Source: an uncultured Oscillospiraceae bacterium
GTDB taxonomy: Bacteria > Bacillota > Clostridia > Oscillospirales > Acutalibacteraceae
Direction: 5' to 3'
Length of the DNA: 64,000 nucleotides
Assembly (NCBI GenBank): GCA_949283785.1
Contig: CASDTR010000012.1
Location: 1 to 64,000, forward strand
Shown here: positions 52,083-60,931 of the stretch, in pieces
Layout: every line of letters starts with the position of its first letter
Numbering within the stretch: position 1 is the first letter of the stretch
Notes under the pieces: model-generated
Told to the model about the DNA's origin: nothing
The model's database searches: none
Seen by the model: the letters and a program-made list of their open reading frames with translations, nothing else
Position numbers and translations under genes: made by a program

Positions 52083-53005
52083 TTGTTCTTCTCCTTCGCT
52101 CTTTTATCGTTGATTATATCCATATGCTCCGCAGTGATAAGGGTAATATCCCTTTCACGCGCCCAGGAAACGTAGCCTTTAAGAACGGTGGGCAGGAATA
52201 TCCTCGGGACCTTTACCAGCTTTGCACAGGCTTCGTCGGTAAATTTGATCTGATCGTCAATGCGGTTGGCCGCGTATTTGACCGATTCAACGGTCGTCTG
52301 GCGAATGGGAAGAAGCTCCGGAATGGGACGGCGGAATCTGGTATACCAGAAATTCTTTGAATCACGATAACCGTAATCCACGGGGACCCTGGGGAAGCCC
52401 GAAGCCTTTACTCCGTTAATAATGGCGTTATACTGCTTTTCCTTCATAAGGATTTTATCAACCTTCAGAATAAAATGAGCGCCGAATTCCGAGGTTATTC
52501 CGTTAAAATCGTGGTATGGAGGCGGATAACCGTTGAGAAGGCCCGCCTTGTCGTTCTGGGCGTTGTCAAGAGTTTCAACCCATGTGCACTCAAAAACCTG
52601 ATAACTCTCCTTGACCACCTGAGGATATTTTCCTTCCGGGTCGGCCTCTTTCATAAGTCCGTCCTCAAGGGTGAAGATGCAGTCCTTCATCTTTTCTTCC
52701 GTCGTATCCCCGGGGAAGCCCATGCGGACCGCTTCTTTGAAAAGCTTTCTGTCATCAGTGATAAAATTGAGCGAGCATTTTTTGTTTTTCAAAATGTTCT
52801 GGGCCGTGTTTGATGAATTTCGGCAGCACAAAAGCATGGCGTAATAATCCTTGCCCGCAATATAATAGGGCTGGCAAAGGGAATAGGGGCCGAGATTTGT
52901 CTTGCCGTCATCGGTAAGAGTACCTACGATAACCGTCGGCATGGGAAAAAAAGCCGAGGTCTGATAAAAGTTGTCTACGATTCGCAAATCTTTAAAACTG
53001 CTCAT
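52079..53005 (-). CDS. Flavin reductase-like FMN-binding protein
   Basis: A 308-residue protein with a flavin reductase-like split barrel (FFPMPTVIVGTLTDDGKTNLGPYSLCQPYYIAGKDYYAMLL, in part, then the NFITDD segment). I chose ATG 53005, eight bases from AGGAG, over the ATG at 53011. It overlaps the SDR gene by four bases. Together these would supply reduced flavin or NADPH to the DUF1295 enzyme. Confidence 0.85.
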   Translation of the reverse strand: MSSFKDLRIVDNFYQTSAFFPMPTVIVGTLTDDGKTNLGPYSLCQPYYIAGKDYYAMLLCCRNSSNTAQNILKNKKCSLNFITDDRKLFKEAVRMGFPGDTTEEKMKDCIFTLEDGLMKEADPEGKYPQVVKESYQVFECTWVETLDNAQNDKAGLLNGYPPPYHDFNGITSEFGAHFILKVDKILMKEKQYNAIINGVKASGFPRVPVDYGYRDSKNFWYTRFRRPIPELLPIRQTTVESVKYAANRIDDQIKFTDEACAKLVKVPRIFLPTVLKGYVSWARERDITLITAEHMDIINDKRAKEKNK

Positions 53006-53022
53006 AACCATCTCTCCTAAAC

Positions 53023-53547
53023 TTATAAAATTCTGTTTATCAAAACACGGATATGCTCGTCTGAAATATCTTCCTGAAGGGCTGCTACGAGAGCCAGCTC
53101 AGCCAAAAGCGGAACCAGCACCGCATCCTGTTTTTTCAGACGTACCATCAGAGCCGAAATTCTCGATTCGATCTGACCTCTCAGCATAAGGTGACGGCTG
53201 TTAACTTCGCCGGAGGAACCTGCGTACTGTGAAAATTGCACCCACACCTTATCGTATATCCCCGCAAAATCCTTGATCGCTTCAAGAATAAACGTAAAGC
53301 CCTGATACAAATCCTGCGCTTTTTCACATCCTGCGTCCATAGCAGCAAGGGCCTTCTGCCAGTCCTCCATCATAACGTATGCGATAAGAGTGTTTTTGTT
53401 TTCAAAATAGTTGTAAATGGTTCCTACCGCAACAGAGCAATCCTGAGCAACACGGCGAATAGAAATTCCGTTGTATCCTTCCTCCAAAAGCATCCGCTTT
53501 GCGGAATTTAGGATTTTTTCTCTGGCTTCATCAATAATTTTAGGCAT
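53023..53547 (-). CDS. TetR-family transcriptional regulator
   Basis: A 174-residue TetR regulator. The helix-turn-helix is EEGYNGISIRRVAQDCSVAVGTIYNYFENK (in part). ATG 53547 follows GAGGG. It is the first gene of a five-gene minus operon and has a 30-bp palindromic operator at its promoter, so it is autoregulated. The C-terminal helical domain (residues ~60-174) would bind the inducer, which may be a lipid-like molecule judging by the operon. Confidence 0.92.
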   Translation of the reverse strand: MPKIIDEAREKILNSAKRMLLEEGYNGISIRRVAQDCSVAVGTIYNYFENKNTLIAYVMMEDWQKALAAMDAGCEKAQDLYQGFTFILEAIKDFAGIYDKVWVQFSQYAGSSGEVNSRHLMLRGQIESRISALMVRLKKQDAVLVPLLAELALVAALQEDISDEHIRVLINRIL

Positions 53548-53562
53548 GGCTTCCCTCACTGT

Positions 53563-53592
53563 ATATTTTTATGAACGTGTTCATAAAAATAT
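53563..53592. promoter_or_regulatory. Perfect 30-bp palindromic operator of the TetR gene
   Basis: ATATTTTTATGAAC-GT-GTTCATAAAAATAT: 14-bp arms identical on complement, with a 2-bp centre. It overlaps the -10 box and start of the tetR promoter and lies 15 bp before the start codon. Confidence 0.93.
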
Positions 53593-53619
53593 TATAGCAC
53601 TTTGTTATTTAATTATCAA
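53591..53619 (-). promoter_or_regulatory. Promoter of the TetR operon
   Basis: TTGATA (53614-53619), a 17-nt spacer and extended TGCTATAAT (TATAAT 53591-53596) on the minus strand, overlapping the operator. Confidence 0.9.
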
Positions 53620-53663
53620 TGTCGCTTTTTGATGAATTTGACCTTGATTTTTCAGAAAAAACA

Positions 53664-53694
53664 CAAAAATCTGCCGATTTGACACGGCAGATTT
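53664..53694 (-). terminator. Terminator of the membrane-protein gene
   Basis: On the minus strand AATCTGCCG...CGGCAGATTTTTGTG, just after the 53700 stop. Confidence 0.85.
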
Positions 53695-53699
53695 TCCCG

Positions 53700-54383
53700 T
53701 CAGGAATTTTTGCGGTTTTTGTATACCTTATCGCAGTAAAGCAATATAAACAGCATCATGAGTACCTCGCCTATCATGCTGATAAAGGCGTTAATATCCA
53801 TATTTCCCGTAGCAGGACCCAGCGCCGCAAAGACAAACATGAAAAAGCCCGAAAGGAACAGATAAGGCGTTTTGTTCTTGACCCAGGCAGCAATTCCGCA
53901 CACAATGAGAGGCAGAACCGTACCGAAGGAAAGCACTGAGCTTATCGTATCCGCCCAGACAGGAGTAGCGTCGGAGCCTGCATAGCGGACGATGCCGGCT
54001 ATTTCACGAATTTCAAGCTCCGTTGCAAAGCCCCGGACTATTCCTGCCGCAATTACCACGCCCGTAAAAATCCACACCGCAGTCAGAATTTTCTTCTTCG
54101 CGCCGAGGCCGTAGGCGCAAATGGGGAAAAGCAGAGGCACCAAAGCGCCGTGGCTTACGAAGCGCAGCTGACTGAGCGGTTCGAGAAACGCGCCTGTATA
54201 AAAGCTGCCTACGGCCATAATAAGGGCGTCATAGAACAATCCAAAGGTCATCAGCATGGAACAGACCGATATCGCCTCTTTCCTTTTTGCAAACCTAACC
54301 GCAAACAAAACGAATATAACGGCGTTGATAACCGTTATACTCCAAACCAGCAGGGGCCCGTTGTTTAAAACCAGATCTCTCAT
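53700..54383 (-). CDS. Hypothetical seven-TM membrane protein
   Basis: A 227-residue protein with about seven hydrophobic segments (for example LLVWSITVINAVIFVLFAV and PLIVCGIAAWV). It has no recognised family. It lies divergently upstream of the TetR operon region and may be related in size and design to the membrane protein at 49712. An AGGAGG site precedes ATG 54383. Confidence 0.75.
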   Translation of the reverse strand: MRDLVLNNGPLLVWSITVINAVIFVLFAVRFAKRKEAISVCSMLMTFGLFYDALIMAVGSFYTGAFLEPLSQLRFVSHGALVPLLFPICAYGLGAKKKILTAVWIFTGVVIAAGIVRGFATELEIREIAGIVRYAGSDATPVWADTISSVLSFGTVLPLIVCGIAAWVKNKTPYLFLSGFFMFVFAALGPATGNMDINAFISMIGEVLMMLFILLYCDKVYKNRKNS

Positions 54384-54508
54384 TAAAAAACCTCCTCTTT
54401 ATCAGGAGCTTAGCATAAGTTGACAAAATCATCAACTAAAATATGATTATTTTGTGAGATATTTCTAAAAGCGCATATTGAATATACATTTCTTCATATT
54501 TATGCGCA

Positions 54509-54548
54509 AACAGCCCCCCACGCTCCTTCTGCGCAGAGGGCTGTATTT
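54509..54548. terminator. Hairpin between genes
   Basis: ACAGCCC...GGGCTGT stem with TATTTTTCCC on the plus strand. It may terminate the metallophosphoesterase operon weakly on the minus strand. Confidence 0.5.
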
Positions 54549-54588
54549 TTCCCATTTGGAAGCATTTATGATTTTGCTTGGGCAAATA

Positions 54589-55995
54589 TCAGACAGAGTA
54601 TTTGTTCAAATTAAGCAGAGCGTTGTTGTGGTCAATTCTCTCGTTAAACAAGACGGGCCCCACTATCTCTTTAAAACTTTCAAAGCCCGTAAGCTTTTTT
54701 ATATCCACGGGCAAAATTTTGATTACGCGGTCAACGGCCGAAACGACGCCCATGGCAATCTTATATTCCGCCGATTCGGGAGATATATAGCAGTCCCCGC
54801 TGTAAATATTGCAGATAACATCGAACAGAAATGGAACCACCTTTTTGTCCTTTATATCAGAACATTCTATCCTTTTCAGTCCGTTTCCGAGGCGGGCCGC
54901 TTTTTCCGCTTTGCCGAAGGTGAAGTTATTTAAAAATCTTCCCGCTCTGCTCACGAGCCGCTTATGGCTCATAATCTTCTCCTTCGGGAGATTTATCCCG
55001 CCCCCCGTTTCGGCAAAGGCCTTTACGTCATGCTCCATGTTATAGGGAACCGCCTCAAGGCTTCCTAAAAAGCCCTTCCTGCAATACTGTTCGAAGGACA
55101 TACCGAGATTAAGTTCGGGCAAATCCATGAGTATTGTCGTTATTTGAGCCGTTTTAAGTTCGTTGTCAATGGTAACTCTGCGCATTTTCGGAGGACATCC
55201 CACAAGGGAACAGGTGCTTATATTATAGAAGGGACGTCCTCTTTCGCTCACACAGGACTGTACGGCGTGCATATGGCAGTGACCCGAAAAGACAAGGCTC
55301 ATCCCCATATCCCCGAGAAAGGCCCCCGTCTCTTCGCCCTTTATAAAAACGTTTTCACGGCTTACCGCGGAATATACGGGATTGGGTGAAATAATGGGCG
55401 GATGTATACCGCCTATGAGCAGTGCGCCGCTTTTTTCCGCCTCGAAAACCTGATTTTTCAGCCAGCTTTTGTAATCCTCCGAAAAGTAAAGGCCTTCCTT
55501 CGACTTCTCATAACAGAGGGCTGTGTATCTGAGGCCGGGGAAAATTTCGGTTGTCCATGACCTGCCGTCCCCGTACACCGACACGGCCTTGCCGACGTTA
55601 TATTTTTCATAAAGGGGCAGGACCTCCTCCTTCTCCATGTGCTCCTTTTCATAGGGCTTTCCGTCCTTGTCAAAGCGGAAAACCTCCATTTCGTCGGGGT
55701 AGTCATGGGAATCGGTAAAGGCAAACACATTTCCCCCGCGGGACTCGAATTCATCCAAAAGCGCCGTAAGCTCCTCGTGACTGTCCCTGTCACCGTGATG
55801 AGTCATGTCTCCCGTAAATATGACAGTATGGGTCTCGCTGTCCTTTAAAATCATTGAAAGCGCCTTTTTAAGTATTTCCTCGCTCTCACGCATAGCTATC
55901 TGGTCATTCCACTGAGGCAGAGTCCACGGGTCGCCGTCATAGTTTTTCTTTGAAAAGTAGTGGGTATCCGTAATATGATAAAATGAGTACTTCAT
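54589..55995 (-). CDS. Metallophosphoesterase
   Basis: A 468-residue calcineurin-like phosphoesterase. Metal motifs are ITDTHYFS, FTGDMTHHGDRDSH and SGHCHMHAVQ; GIHPPII sits between. There is no signal peptide, so the enzyme is cytoplasmic. It is the last gene of the carbohydrate operon and is a paralogue of the next gene. A phosphoesterase for phosphorylated glycans or a nucleotide is conceivable; the substrate cannot be assigned. Confidence 0.88.
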   Translation of the reverse strand: MKYSFYHITDTHYFSKKNYDGDPWTLPQWNDQIAMRESEEILKKALSMILKDSETHTVIFTGDMTHHGDRDSHEELTALLDEFESRGGNVFAFTDSHDYPDEMEVFRFDKDGKPYEKEHMEKEEVLPLYEKYNVGKAVSVYGDGRSWTTEIFPGLRYTALCYEKSKEGLYFSEDYKSWLKNQVFEAEKSGALLIGGIHPPIISPNPVYSAVSRENVFIKGEETGAFLGDMGMSLVFSGHCHMHAVQSCVSERGRPFYNISTCSLVGCPPKMRRVTIDNELKTAQITTILMDLPELNLGMSFEQYCRKGFLGSLEAVPYNMEHDVKAFAETGGGINLPKEKIMSHKRLVSRAGRFLNNFTFGKAEKAARLGNGLKRIECSDIKDKKVVPFLFDVICNIYSGDCYISPESAEYKIAMGVVSAVDRVIKILPVDIKKLTGFESFKEIVGPVLFNERIDHNNALLNLNKYSV

Positions 55996-56016
55996 CGCAA
56001 TGTCCTGAATCTAAAT

Positions 56017-57453
56017 TTATTTGAGCTTTAAAACCGCGTCGTAATCGTCGATGCCGTAATTTCCCGCAGTATTTTTAAGCATATCATAGAGGTCCACGGG
56101 GGTTCCGTTTATGTCTTTAAGGCTGATTTTTTTCAGTATCGGGTTTATCCTGTTTAAAAATCCCATAAATACGTCCCCTTCGGCAGTTCCCGCCTTAAAG
56201 GTCTGATTTCCTACGAATATGCCTCTGACAAGCTTAGTCACATACTTTTTAACGGGCATATTTCGGACTTCGGGGCTGCATTTTATATTCAGCAGCCTGC
56301 ACGCCCCTCCTACGGTGGCGGCGGAAAAAATCCTTCCGATGATTTCCGTAACGGGATAGAGCACTTTCACGTCCTCAGCCTCGAACTTTTTCAGGAACAC
56401 TTTCGGATTTGTACTCATATCCTCAAGGATATTGAGTATCATGCTGTCAAACATATCCTCGAGATATTCCCTGCAGCTTCTGCCCCCTGTGTCCCATCGG
56501 AAATCGGGGGTGGGGATACTTTTTATATCCACCGTCGCCTCGTCCCTTATCGTCACAAGGCGCATATACGCGGGGCAGGCAATTACGGAGCCTGTACACA
56601 CATCGTAAAATTTATTGCCCGCAGGGGTGATTTTCTCGTTTATGCTCTGATTGTGCATATGTCCCGTAAAGACGAGATGAACTCCCTCGTCGGCCAGCAT
56701 ATCCGTGATTTTGTCTCCGTTCTCCTGGACCGCCGTGGGGACAAGCCCGAACACCGGCTGCCCCGGAAGCAGGGGGTAATGATTCACGGCGAACATCATC
56801 TGTCCGTCCTCTCTCGCCTTTCTCGCCTGCTCCTTTATCCAGCTCAGCTGTTCCTCGTCGTAGGTTATGAATTCGTCGCAGTCGCCGTCGTTGTTGAGGG
56901 CCAGAAGGCGGACCCCGTCAAAGAGCTGCACCACATAGGAAAGGTGCTTTCGGTCAACGGCTATGGCCTGCTTAAAGCCGAAGTCAAAGTAAAGATCAAA
57001 AAGCTCATCCCTTTTCGTTCCCTCGGGCCTTTTTTTGACGTTTCCGTCGTTGAAGAAGGTGTATCCGCAGTCATAGGAAGCATCAAAAAGCTCCTTTTTA
57101 TCGGTCAGAGAGATTTTTTTATCACCTTCAAAGGCGAATGGGCGGTCGTTAAAATCATGGCCCGCCGTTATGACGAAAACCCTTTTGCCTTTATTTTGAA
57201 GCTCCCTTAAAAGCTTTATAAATCCCAGATGGCTTTCCTTTTCCCCGTTGAAGGACAAATCTCCCGCAATGAGCACCGTATCGGCTTCACTGCTGTTCCC
57301 CAGATACTCAAATACGGATTCGTTGATGCTCTGGGTCTCGGCAAAGCATTTCTGCTCATACCTCATTATTTTATCGTAGCTTCTGCCCTCGGCTCCCAGG
57401 GAGTTTTTAAAATAGTGGGTGTCGGTAATCAGATAAAATTTTGCCTCGTTCAT
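56017..57453 (-). CDS. Metallophosphoesterase (paralogue)
   Basis: A 478-residue calcineurin-like phosphoesterase with LITDTHYFKN, IAGDLSFNGEKESH, TAGHDFND and FTGHMHNQSIN. The overall layout matches the preceding gene, with a C-terminal helical extension of ~180 residues that is shared. It overlaps the DUF4965 gene by four bases, so it is clearly cotranscribed. Cytoplasmic. Confidence 0.88.
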   Translation of the reverse strand: MNEAKFYLITDTHYFKNSLGAEGRSYDKIMRYEQKCFAETQSINESVFEYLGNSSEADTVLIAGDLSFNGEKESHLGFIKLLRELQNKGKRVFVITAGHDFNDRPFAFEGDKKISLTDKKELFDASYDCGYTFFNDGNVKKRPEGTKRDELFDLYFDFGFKQAIAVDRKHLSYVVQLFDGVRLLALNNDGDCDEFITYDEEQLSWIKEQARKAREDGQMMFAVNHYPLLPGQPVFGLVPTAVQENGDKITDMLADEGVHLVFTGHMHNQSINEKITPAGNKFYDVCTGSVIACPAYMRLVTIRDEATVDIKSIPTPDFRWDTGGRSCREYLEDMFDSMILNILEDMSTNPKVFLKKFEAEDVKVLYPVTEIIGRIFSAATVGGACRLLNIKCSPEVRNMPVKKYVTKLVRGIFVGNQTFKAGTAEGDVFMGFLNRINPILKKISLKDINGTPVDLYDMLKNTAGNYGIDDYDAVLKLK

Positions 57454-59387
57454 CCCTTTTCACCTTCCGAAAGTTTTTCTTTGAGTATGGGCATCCAAAG
57501 CCCCGCCTGTACGCTGCGGTGGTTCATGCCTCTTTCCTCGGGAACCTTTGTCTCATACCAGTCCGTAAAGCAGTTCCTGTCCTGAGTGTCCTCAAGATAT
57601 TTTACAATGCAGGAGGAAAACAGCTTTGTATTCTCCCCGCTCTCGTCAAGGCAGGAGGCCCAAAGCATCCAGTCCGTCTTTGTAAAATCCTTTCGGTTAT
57701 CAAGGGGAACGCCGTATCTGTTGAGCTGGGCGCGGTATTTTTCGCTTTCTCCCGCATAAATCTCCTTTGGGAAAAGATGAAATTTAAAGAGCATATCCCA
57801 CACGAGATTATATTTTAAGCTCCAGCTCTTTTCATTCCCCACGGAAAAGCTCAGATACTTCCCTGCCCTTGAGATCTCGCAAAGCTCATCCGCATATTTC
57901 TTTGCTGTTTCAAAGTAACCCTCGCTGCCGCTCTCGCCGAGAACCTCGCATATCCTGCTGAAACATGCTATTCCCATGATTTCTTTGATTGCAAGGTTGA
58001 CGTTTTTCTCGCTGTGTCCCGCAAAGTCGTCGGTGCAAAGCTGATTGTCGAGAACAACGCCCTTTTTCACGAGAAAATCCGCCCACTTTTTGAGCAGGTC
58101 GAAATTTTTCTTTATCTGCGAAATGTCCCCTGTTACATAATAGTAGGCGTAGGACATTATAAGCATATTTCCGCACTCTTCAACAGGCATTTGACAGTCG
58201 GGATTGAAAATTCCGAAATCCTTGCTTTTATAGATAGTCTTTTTATTTACGCCTTTTCCGTAATTGCTTTTAAGGGCGTAAACCTGCCCGTCGGCAACGG
58301 GGTATGTACCGATGTCGTGAGGGGCGAAGTCAGCCTGCCACACGGGCATACGGGAAAACTCAAAAATTCCCGTCAGCATCGCCTTTACAAGCTCGGGGCG
58401 ATAGGACAGAAACAGAGGCACGGCGGGATATGACACATCCACCGTATTGATGCAGCCGTTTGAGTGGCACTCCTTCGAAAGATAGAGCAGCTCCCCCGTG
58501 GAATTTCTCACAAGCTTGTGGGCGGCCAGCACCTGCCTTGCGGCAGCGGTGATTATCGTTTTATAGTCCTCGCCGAACTTTTTCGCGTCGTCAAGTATTT
58601 TCTTATTCTGGGCCTCAATCTCTTTGAGCAGCTCGTCGTGATGCTCGTCGCAGTAGGCTATGGCATCTTCAACACAAGCAAACTTCTCCTTCCAAAGCCC
58701 TGTAAGACGCTTTCCGAAATACTCAATGGAAAATACGTCGTCAAAGGCGATTATATTTGTCGCCTCCGCGCTGCCGTCAAGGTGCGGGAAATTAAATACT
58801 GATTTTACTGCGTTTTTCTTGGTAAGGCCGAAGGAGACCTCTCCCCCGCACACATAGAGGAAACCCCAGTCGGCCGAAACGCCGTCGCCCGTTTTATTAA
58901 GAGGCTTCTGGTTCAATCTGCCTATTTTCCCGTAGGAAACTCTTCCTGCCGTTCCCGTGGTTTTGATGACCCGTTTTATGCATTTATCGTAGCAAAATTC
59001 CTCCCCTGCCGAAAGCGCCAGGGATATATCGTGGCTTTTGCCGTCGATAACCTCTATTTTGTAGTCGATAAAGGAGCACGGCATAGACAAAAGATAAAGG
59101 TCATCTATTATAAGAGGCGTCCAAAAGGAGACTTTCAGACGTATATATTCGTTTTGAAAGGTGTATTCAGTAATATAGGGCGTCACCTCAAGGCCAGTCT
59201 GCTCTATGACCGAGGACTGTCCGCTGCCGAGAAAGCGGTAAGCCTCCGCGTCGATGTATACGGTACCCGTTATTCTCTTTTTTATCCCGCTCCAGAAATA
59301 TGTGGGCCCGTCGTAAAGCTTTTCGCTTTTCGACCAGATGCTGAAAAATGGGTCCACCGTTATAAGCGGATATGCAGGTAATCTCAT
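57450..59387 (-). CDS. DUF5127/DUF4965 protein (glutaminase A-like, six-hairpin)
   Basis: A 645-residue cytoplasmic protein. The N-terminal beta domain (AYPLITVDPFFSIWSKSEKL) and the C-terminal (alpha/alpha)6 domain (HSNGCINTVDVSYPAVPLFLSY, in part; DIGTYPVADGQ; MPVEECGNMLIMSYAYY) match the DUF5127 plus DUF4965 architecture of fungal GtaA-like proteins. Position in a fucosidase locus suggests a glycoside hydrolase-like role. It overlaps the phosphoesterase gene (ATGA). Confidence 0.88.
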   Translation of the reverse strand: MRLPAYPLITVDPFFSIWSKSEKLYDGPTYFWSGIKKRITGTVYIDAEAYRFLGSGQSSVIEQTGLEVTPYITEYTFQNEYIRLKVSFWTPLIIDDLYLLSMPCSFIDYKIEVIDGKSHDISLALSAGEEFCYDKCIKRVIKTTGTAGRVSYGKIGRLNQKPLNKTGDGVSADWGFLYVCGGEVSFGLTKKNAVKSVFNFPHLDGSAEATNIIAFDDVFSIEYFGKRLTGLWKEKFACVEDAIAYCDEHHDELLKEIEAQNKKILDDAKKFGEDYKTIITAAARQVLAAHKLVRNSTGELLYLSKECHSNGCINTVDVSYPAVPLFLSYRPELVKAMLTGIFEFSRMPVWQADFAPHDIGTYPVADGQVYALKSNYGKGVNKKTIYKSKDFGIFNPDCQMPVEECGNMLIMSYAYYYVTGDISQIKKNFDLLKKWADFLVKKGVVLDNQLCTDDFAGHSEKNVNLAIKEIMGIACFSRICEVLGESGSEGYFETAKKYADELCEISRAGKYLSFSVGNEKSWSLKYNLVWDMLFKFHLFPKEIYAGESEKYRAQLNRYGVPLDNRKDFTKTDWMLWASCLDESGENTKLFSSCIVKYLEDTQDRNCFTDWYETKVPEERGMNHRSVQAGLWMPILKEKLSEGEKG

Positions 59388-59407
59388 AAAAACCTCCGTT
59401 CAATCTG

Positions 59408-60898
59408 TCAGTCGTCGGCGTCATTACCGTCATCGTGTGTCTCAGAAGCCTTCTCGGTGCCTCCGCGGCTCTCTTCAATCATTCTGCGTTTTTCCAAAAC
59501 GGCGCTGTGGATTTTGTCCTTGCGCTCTCCCGTAAGACGGTAAAAGAAGAAGGGCACCCCTGCGAGAAGCATCATAATGCCGTGGAAAATTGTGTAGAAA
59601 AACAAAAGAAGTATCTTTGTCCTCAGCTCCTGCTCGGGATAAACGCCCTCAACAGGCTGCATGTACTGAATTATGGAATTGTCTCCGTAAAGGATAAGGG
59701 GCGCAACGCCTGTTGCGATAGCTCCGCTTATAGTTGAGCCTATGCCGCACACAAAGCCAAGGCTTACGTCCAGACGTTTGCCCGTTTTCAGCTCGATATC
59801 CTCGAGAATATCCGCCTGGAACATGGACGGCAGCAGGTTCGACGCTCCGAACTGGAGGCCGATGAGGAAAAGAGAAACGATAAAAACAATCTGAAGCAGC
59901 GCGGAGCCCGTTTTGAAATACATAACTCCTATGCCAAAGGCAAGGGCGTTTGCGCACACGGAGTAAATACCCGAGGCGATATATATCTGCTTCGAATTGA
60001 ATTTTTTCAGAAGCGCCTTTACTATGAGCATACCGACAAAGGTGCCTATGCCCGTGGGAAGTCCCAGAAGGATGTATTTGCTCGTTGAGCCCAGCAAAGC
60101 CGCTGCAAGGAAAATTCCCATGTAGGTAGCGATGCCTCTGAAATTCTTGAGGAATTCGCTTATGAGAACTATCCAGGCGTATTTATTCTTGATGATGTCT
60201 CTGTAGCCTAAAAGGGGATTTATCTTTTCTCCTGTGTAAGTGATTCTCTCCTTGACCATTTTGCTTGCCAGCAGCATGAATACCGTACATACGAGGGCAC
60301 ACAGGATAGAGGAACCGAGATACTGCAAACCCTCATCCTTCGTCACAAAGCCCGCCACAAGCACCACAACCAGAGGCGCGGAATTGCCCACGGCGTTTAC
60401 TATTCCCCTGAAGGTAAGGGCTGTATCCCTCTCATCGTTATTGGGAGAAATCACAACGGCAATGTTGTTGAGGGTTCCCGCGAAGGTGTTGGCGATATTA
60501 TAGACAAGCTGAATGCCTATAAGGTAAACAACGATGATTACGCCCGTCCTCGGAATAAAGCCGGGAGTCCAGAAAAGCAGGACGGACAGTATGCCCGTAG
60601 GTATGGCCCAGGCCGCCACTATGGGCTTGAATTTGTTTTTGCCATCCTTGGGAGTACGGTCAATAATCATCATCAAAAAGAAATTGATGATGAAGCTTGC
60701 GATCGTACAGAAGGAGTTGATAAATCCTACGGAATCGGAATCGATCTGCAGCACGTTTACGAGATAGGCCTGACGATAGTTGCCCTGCATTCCCTGCATT
60801 ACCGTCAGGAAAAAGGTTCCCATAAGGAAAACTATCATCTCTTTGGTAGGTACATACTTTTTACTGCTTTTGCTGTTTTCCACCATGACACTCTCCAT
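59408..60898 (-). CDS. MFS transporter (GPH-like), glycan importer
   Basis: A 496-residue carrier with 12 predicted segments; MGTFFLTVMQGMQGNYRQAYLVN is the first, and FAGTLNNIAVVISPNNDERDTALTFRGIVNAVG (in part) is the central loop with the conserved Arg/Asp. The C-terminal tail is charged. It stands between GH95 and DUF4965 genes, so it probably imports fucosylated oligosaccharides for the intracellular enzymes. Confidence 0.88.
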   Translation of the reverse strand: MESVMVENSKSSKKYVPTKEMIVFLMGTFFLTVMQGMQGNYRQAYLVNVLQIDSDSVGFINSFCTIASFIINFFLMMIIDRTPKDGKNKFKPIVAAWAIPTGILSVLLFWTPGFIPRTGVIIVVYLIGIQLVYNIANTFAGTLNNIAVVISPNNDERDTALTFRGIVNAVGNSAPLVVVLVAGFVTKDEGLQYLGSSILCALVCTVFMLLASKMVKERITYTGEKINPLLGYRDIIKNKYAWIVLISEFLKNFRGIATYMGIFLAAALLGSTSKYILLGLPTGIGTFVGMLIVKALLKKFNSKQIYIASGIYSVCANALAFGIGVMYFKTGSALLQIVFIVSLFLIGLQFGASNLLPSMFQADILEDIELKTGKRLDVSLGFVCGIGSTISGAIATGVAPLILYGDNSIIQYMQPVEGVYPEQELRTKILLLFFYTIFHGIMMLLAGVPFFFYRLTGERKDKIHSAVLEKRRMIEESRGGTEKASETHDDGNDADD

Positions 60899-60931
60899 TC
60901 ATAAAATAATTTGCCCGTTAAGGGCATCTAT

